From the NCBI RefSeq assembly GCF_019279795.1, contig NC_056737.1, forward strand, positions 1,193,040,015 to 1,193,104,014: DNA of 64,000 nt, read 5' to 3'. The translations under genes and the position numbers were made by a program. The stretch comes from Protopterus annectens (Eukaryota; Chordata; Ceratodontiformes; Protopteridae). Positions within the stretch are counted from its first letter, which is position 1. The number at the start of each line of letters is the position of its first letter. The notes beneath the pieces were generated by a model that did no database searches, was not told where the DNA came from, and saw only the letters and a program-made list of their open reading frames with translations. This document shows positions 61,851 through 64,000 of the stretch, one piece after another.

Positions 61851-63784
61851 TGATTCAGTACTACTCTGTGGACATAGTGTCTAGTACTAATACTATATTA
61901 CTCAGTAAATGTGATATTAGGTACTGATATAGTACTGCTCTGTGAGAGTTATGTGAGGTCCTGATAATGTACAAATCTTGTAATGTGATTTGATGTGAGG
62001 TAATGATACAGTACTAATCTGTGAATGTGAAGTGAGTGCTGATATAGTATTGCACAGTGAAGATGATGTGGCACAGTACTATTCCATAAATGTAATGTGG
62101 GGTACTGATACAATGAATGTGAAGTGAGTGCTGATATAGTATTGCACAGTGAAGATGATGTGGCACAGTACTATTCTATAAATGTAATGTGGGGTACTGA
62201 TACAATGAATGTGAAGTGAGTGCTGATATAGTATTGCACGGTGAAGATGATGTGGCACAGTACTATTCCATAAATGTAATGTGGGGTACTGATACAATAC
62301 TACTCTGTCAGTATGATGTGGGACATGATACGGTACTACTGTGTGAATGTGATGTGGGGGTACTGATACAGTAGTACTCTGTGAATGTGATATAAGATAG
62401 TGATTCAGTACTACTCTGTGAATGTGATGGGGTACTGATGCAGTACTGCTCTGTGAATGTCATGTGGGATACAGATACAGTACTACTCTGTGAATGTGAT
62501 GTGGGGTACTGATACAATACTACTCTGTCAGTATGATGTGGGACATGATACAGTACTACTGTGTGGAATGTGATGTGTGCACTGATACAGTACTACTTTG
62601 TGAATGTGATGTGGGGTCCTGATATAGTACTGCTCTGTGAATGTGATGCAGGGTACTGATACATCATTGCTCTGAATGTGATACAGATACCAGTATAGTA
62701 TTACTGTTTGAATGTGATGCGGGGTACTGATATAGTACTAGTCTGTGAATGTGATGCAGGGTACTGATATAGTACTACTCTGTGAATGTGATGCAGGGTA
62801 CTAATACATCACTACTCTGTGAATGTGATGTAGGATACTGATATAGTACTAGTCTGTGAATGTGATGCAGGGTACTGATATAGTACTACTCTGTAAATGC
62901 GATGGATATTGATGCAGTACTACTCTGTGAATGTGATTGATGGTACTGATATATTACTACTCTGTGAATGTGATGCAGGGTACTGATATAGTACTACTCT
63001 GTAAATGTGATGGATATTGATGCAGTACTACTCTGTGAACGTAATTTGGGGTACTAGTACAGTACTAGTCTGCCGATGTCATGTGGGACATTGATACAGT
63101 GCTCCTCTGTGAATATGATGCAGGATACTGGTAGAGCAATGAAGGCCCTGAATGTGATATGAGGCATTGTCACTCTGTGAATGTAATGGATGGTAGTGAT
63201 ACAATATTACTTTGTGAATGTAATGGGGATAGTGATACAATACATCTCTGAGAATCGGATGTGGGATAGTGATGCATTACTACTTTGTGAATGTGTTGTG
63301 GGGTTCTTATACAGTACTTCTCTGTTAATGTGATGCAGGGAACTGATATAGTTCTACTCTGAATGAGACGGATACTTATTCAGTACTACTCTGTGAATGA
63401 GATGTGGGATACTGATGCACTATTATTTTGTGAATGCAATGCAGAGTGCATGCTTTGTGCTGTTCAATATATGTGTTAAGTGCACTGTGATAGCACTGCT
63501 GTCTGAATGTGGTGCGAAAATTGTTTTGGTTCTATTCTATGAAAGAAATTTGAGGGATTGTTTTAGCACAACTTGTGAAAGTGGTGTGAAGTAATTTGAT
63601 TGTTCTGCTCTGTGGATGTGATGTTGGGGACTTTGATCTGACTGTTGTGTGAATGTGTTATAGGGTATTGCAATATGTCTGATCTGTAAATGTGATATAG
63701 GTGTGCTGTGATCGTTGTTCTCTGAATTTGATGTTGGTGACTTTGATCTGACTGTTGTGTGAATGTGATATAGGGTATTGGAAT
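61851..63784. repeat. 37-bp satellite, block 5 (TACTGATACAGTACTA subfamily)
   Basis: Same 37-bp length and CTCTGTGAATGTGATG start, but the second half is GGGTACTGATACAGTACTA instead of GAT-rich. A 92-bp unit occurs three times at 62,023-62,290. At about 63,600-63,780 the repeat decays into longer-spaced copies and stops at the CR1 copy E junction. Confidence 0.88.
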
Positions 63785-64000
63785 ACCCCCCAGTAAGGAA
63801 ACCTCCATAAAAAACTTCTCCAAAGCCAACTTCATGCTACTCAAGTCAGAAGTGACAAACTTCATGACACCCATGCAGACGGGAACTGAAAGTTCAACTG
63901 CTGAGTCCTACGCTAAGGCACTGTACGAACACACCCACTCATGCATGAATGGTGCCATCTCAAATAGAACCAAGATGCTCTCCTCCAAAAAAAAGGAAAC
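63785..64000 (+). mobile_element. CR1-like LINE, copy E (partial, runs off the window)
   Basis: From 63,787 the sequence aligns with CR1 copy A at 2,400-2,620 (KNFSKANF, then TNFMTPMQTGT, ALYEHTHSCMN, RTKMLSSKK), the linker between endonuclease and RT. It starts abruptly at satellite sequence, so it is 5'-truncated, and continues past 64,000. Confidence 0.88.

Overview
The window looks like a piece of a large, repeat-rich vertebrate genome. It combines CR1-like LINEs, an RTE-like LINE, a Penelope-like element (PLE) with a GIY-YIG domain, a DIRS-type tyrosine-recombinase retroelement, fragments of a Harbinger-like DNA transposon gene, tRNA-derived SINEs, long AT and GT/CA microsatellites, and putative exons bounded by GT-AG splice sites. 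That mix suits a lungfish, amphibian or similar lineage, but the sequence alone does not fix the species. There are no bacterial features. The only candidate for an ordinary host gene is one small first coding exon at the left edge (minus strand, 78-175).

Layout. 1-250: putative host exon with three successive splice-donor-like sites. 780-1,085: PLE-like 3' end. 1,090-4,597: CR1 copy A (+). 4,597-5,186: AT repeats around a hairpin-ended MITE, then a train of palindromes (5,253-5,643). About 6,030-15,545: a Harbinger-like gene with a Myb/SANT-like exon, a small exon and a coiled-coil exon; its second intron carries a DIRS element (8,407-14,472) with inverted termini and an internal complementary region. 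16,013-20,248: near-full-length CR1 copy B (-). 20,340-20,805: second copy of the coiled-coil exon (-). 21,056-22,328: CR1 copy C (+) with an uninterrupted 376-codon RT frame. 23,647-24,398: an unrecognised, almost open exon ending in an AT-hook-like motif.

28,475-33,470: a head-to-head PLE composite, two arms with both 3' ends outward, bounded by an exact 15-bp target-site duplication, so apparently one insertion. 34,556-37,560: serial tRNA-like SINE units joined by CA repeats. 38,139-38,814 and 40,151-40,826: a 676-bp direct duplication, essentially identical. 40,827-41,400: another PLE-like 3' end. 42,213-42,643: a second palindrome train.

43,920-63,785: about 20 kb dominated by one degenerate 37-bp satellite (roughly 10.5 kb, about 280 monomers) organised into several higher-order periods (about 111, 148, 185, 92 and 800 bp). 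It is interrupted by an RTE-like LINE (-), by a CR1 copy D (+) preceded by two ~729-bp tandem units, and by a hairpin-ended MITE with a C-rich, telomere-like core. A further CR1 copy (E) starts at 63,785 and runs off the window.

The genes do not form a pathway; the window is a layered record of insertions. The most unusual items are the PLE composite with its clean target duplication, the 37-bp satellite with nested higher-order structure, the tandem units in front of CR1 copy D, the MITEs whose ends are themselves palindromes, and the hammerhead-like core that recurs in three PLE-type 3' ends.
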